From: an uncultured Eubacteriales bacterium
GTDB taxonomy: Bacteria > Bacillota > Clostridia > Oscillospirales > Acutalibacteraceae
NCBI GenBank assembly: GCA_934486455.1
Contig: CAKSPR010000047.1
Coordinates: 1-13,287, forward strand
Length of the DNA stretch: 13,287 nucleotides
Direction: 5' to 3'
In this document: one piece after another, positions 12,590-13,287 of the stretch
Numbering within the stretch: the stretch's first letter is position 1
How the letters are laid out: the number at the start of each line of letters is the position of its first letter
The notes under the pieces: generated by a model
The model's input: only the letters and a program-made list of their open reading frames with translations
Database searches by the model: none
Told to the model about the DNA's origin: nothing
Made by a program: the position numbers and the translations under genes

Positions 12590-13287
12590 TCAGGTTCTGT
12601 AATCTCCGTTTATTTTAACATAATCGTAGGTCAGATCGCAACCCCATGCGGTGGATTTCTGTTCCCCGCTGTTAAGACAAACGAGAATTTCAATTTCCTT
12701 TTCGGAAAGTATTTTTTTTGCGACATCCTCGGAAAAATCAACTCCCGAGCCGTTTTTGCAAACATCTATACGCCCTGCTTTTGATTTAAAAGCAACATCG
12801 ATTTTGTCAACATCAACATCTGCTCCGCTGTAACCGATAGCGCAAAGCACCCGTCCCCAGTTGGCGTCGGCGCCGAACATTGCCGCCTTTAAAAGGGAGG
12901 AGCATATAACGCTTTTGGCAACGGTTTTTGCCGTTTGCTTATCCTTTGCGCCGCCCACTTCACATTCAAGCAGCTTTGTTGCGCCCTCGCCGTCCCCCGC
13001 AATCATTCTGCAAAGAGCCACGGTAACGGTGTTAAGAGCCTTCATAAAGATCTTAAAATCATCGTTTTGCTCGGTTATTTCGGTGTTTTCGGCCATACCG
13101 CTTGCAAGGACTGTCACCATATCGTTGGTAGAGGTGTCTCCGTCTATGCTTATCATGTTAAAGGTGTCGGCAATATCTCCCGAAAGAGCCGTTTTGAGCA
13201 TTTCCGAGCTTATAGAAGCATCGGTGGTAATGAAAACGAGCATTGTTGCCATGTTGGGATGTATCATTCCGCTGCCCTTGGCAATTC
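12590..13287 (-). CDS. argJ: Bifunctional ornithine acetyltransferase / N-acetylglutamate synthase (ArgJ), C-terminal part
   Basis: The frame enters from the right edge and stops at the TGA at 12590-12592, leaving about 231 residues visible; the start lies outside. ArgJ transfers acetyl from acetylornithine to glutamate and is synthesised as a self-cleaving precursor. The cleavage motif is present: the visible part begins with IAKGSGMIHPNMATMLVF, where cleavage falls between Ala and the nucleophilic Thr of M-A-T-M-L. The visible part is therefore the whole beta chain plus a few residues of the alpha chain. Further family blocks are SIDGDTSTNDMV, GEGATKLLECEVGGAKD, and the near-C-terminal GADANWGRVLCAIGYSGAD and WGCDLTYDYVKINGDYRT. 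Presence of ArgJ implies the recycling (cyclic) arginine pathway. It precedes argB by 96 nt in transcription order. Confidence 0.96.
   Translation of the reverse strand, partial: IAKGSGMIHPNMATMLVFITTDASISSEMLKTALSGDIADTFNMISIDGDTSTNDMVTVLASGMAENTEITEQNDDFKIFMKALNTVTVALCRMIAGDGEGATKLLECEVGGAKDKQTAKTVAKSVICSSLLKAAMFGADANWGRVLCAIGYSGADVDVDKIDVAFKSKAGRIDVCKNGSGVDFSEDVAKKILSEKEIEILVCLNSGEQKSTAWGCDLTYDYVKINGDYRT

Overview
The window looks like a chromosomal segment from a Gram-positive Clostridia-type bacterium, probably an Oscillospirales/Ruminococcaceae-like gut lineage. This is inferred from five things: a SigH/Spo0H-type sigma factor, strong AGGAGG-type ribosome binding sites, consensus housekeeping promoters, an N-terminally extended (arginine-sensitive type) acetylglutamate kinase, and an mreB-mreC-mreD-mrdA cell-shape operon. 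Most of the content is core metabolism and cell biology. I found no insertion sequence, phage, CRISPR or obvious mobile element.

Left part (1-2036), plus strand: the 3' end of a probable ABC transporter solute-binding protein, then a SigH-like sigma factor behind a perfect TTGACA-17-TATAAT promoter, then a small double zinc-ribbon protein. The zinc-ribbon leader contains a tRNA-like cloverleaf with a stunted anticodon arm (1542-1602), the least explained signal in the window. A 14-bp bidirectional terminator separates this block from the convergent hslO (Hsp33) gene.

Middle (2037-4744): hslO (minus strand) and a plus-strand pair are divergent. The pair is a beta-lactamase-fold serine hydrolase followed by an MTA/SAH-nucleosidase-like protein, overlapping by one base. 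The two promoters face each other. Each lies inside the leader of the other gene, so the predicted transcripts would be complementary over roughly 30 nt at their 5' ends. A strong terminator at 4689-4733 can serve both the plus-strand pair and the mre operon arriving from the right.

Cell-shape operon (4745-9395, minus strand): mreB, mreC, mreD and mrdA (PBP2) encode the elongasome core. Predicted transcription starts near 9527 and gives a leader of about 130 nt with a long-range inverted repeat. mreC and mreD overlap by 4 nt.

Right part (9627-13287, minus strand): a tspO-family membrane protein gene, then argD, argB and the 3' part of argJ. In transcription order this is argJ-argB-argD, the core of an arginine biosynthesis operon whose upstream part lies beyond the window. 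The arg spacers carry hairpins, and a terminator follows argD.

No gene-free stretch exceeds 300 bases. The largest spacers (569-805, 1400-1629, 9396-9626, 10113-10301) are described through their promoters, leaders and terminators.
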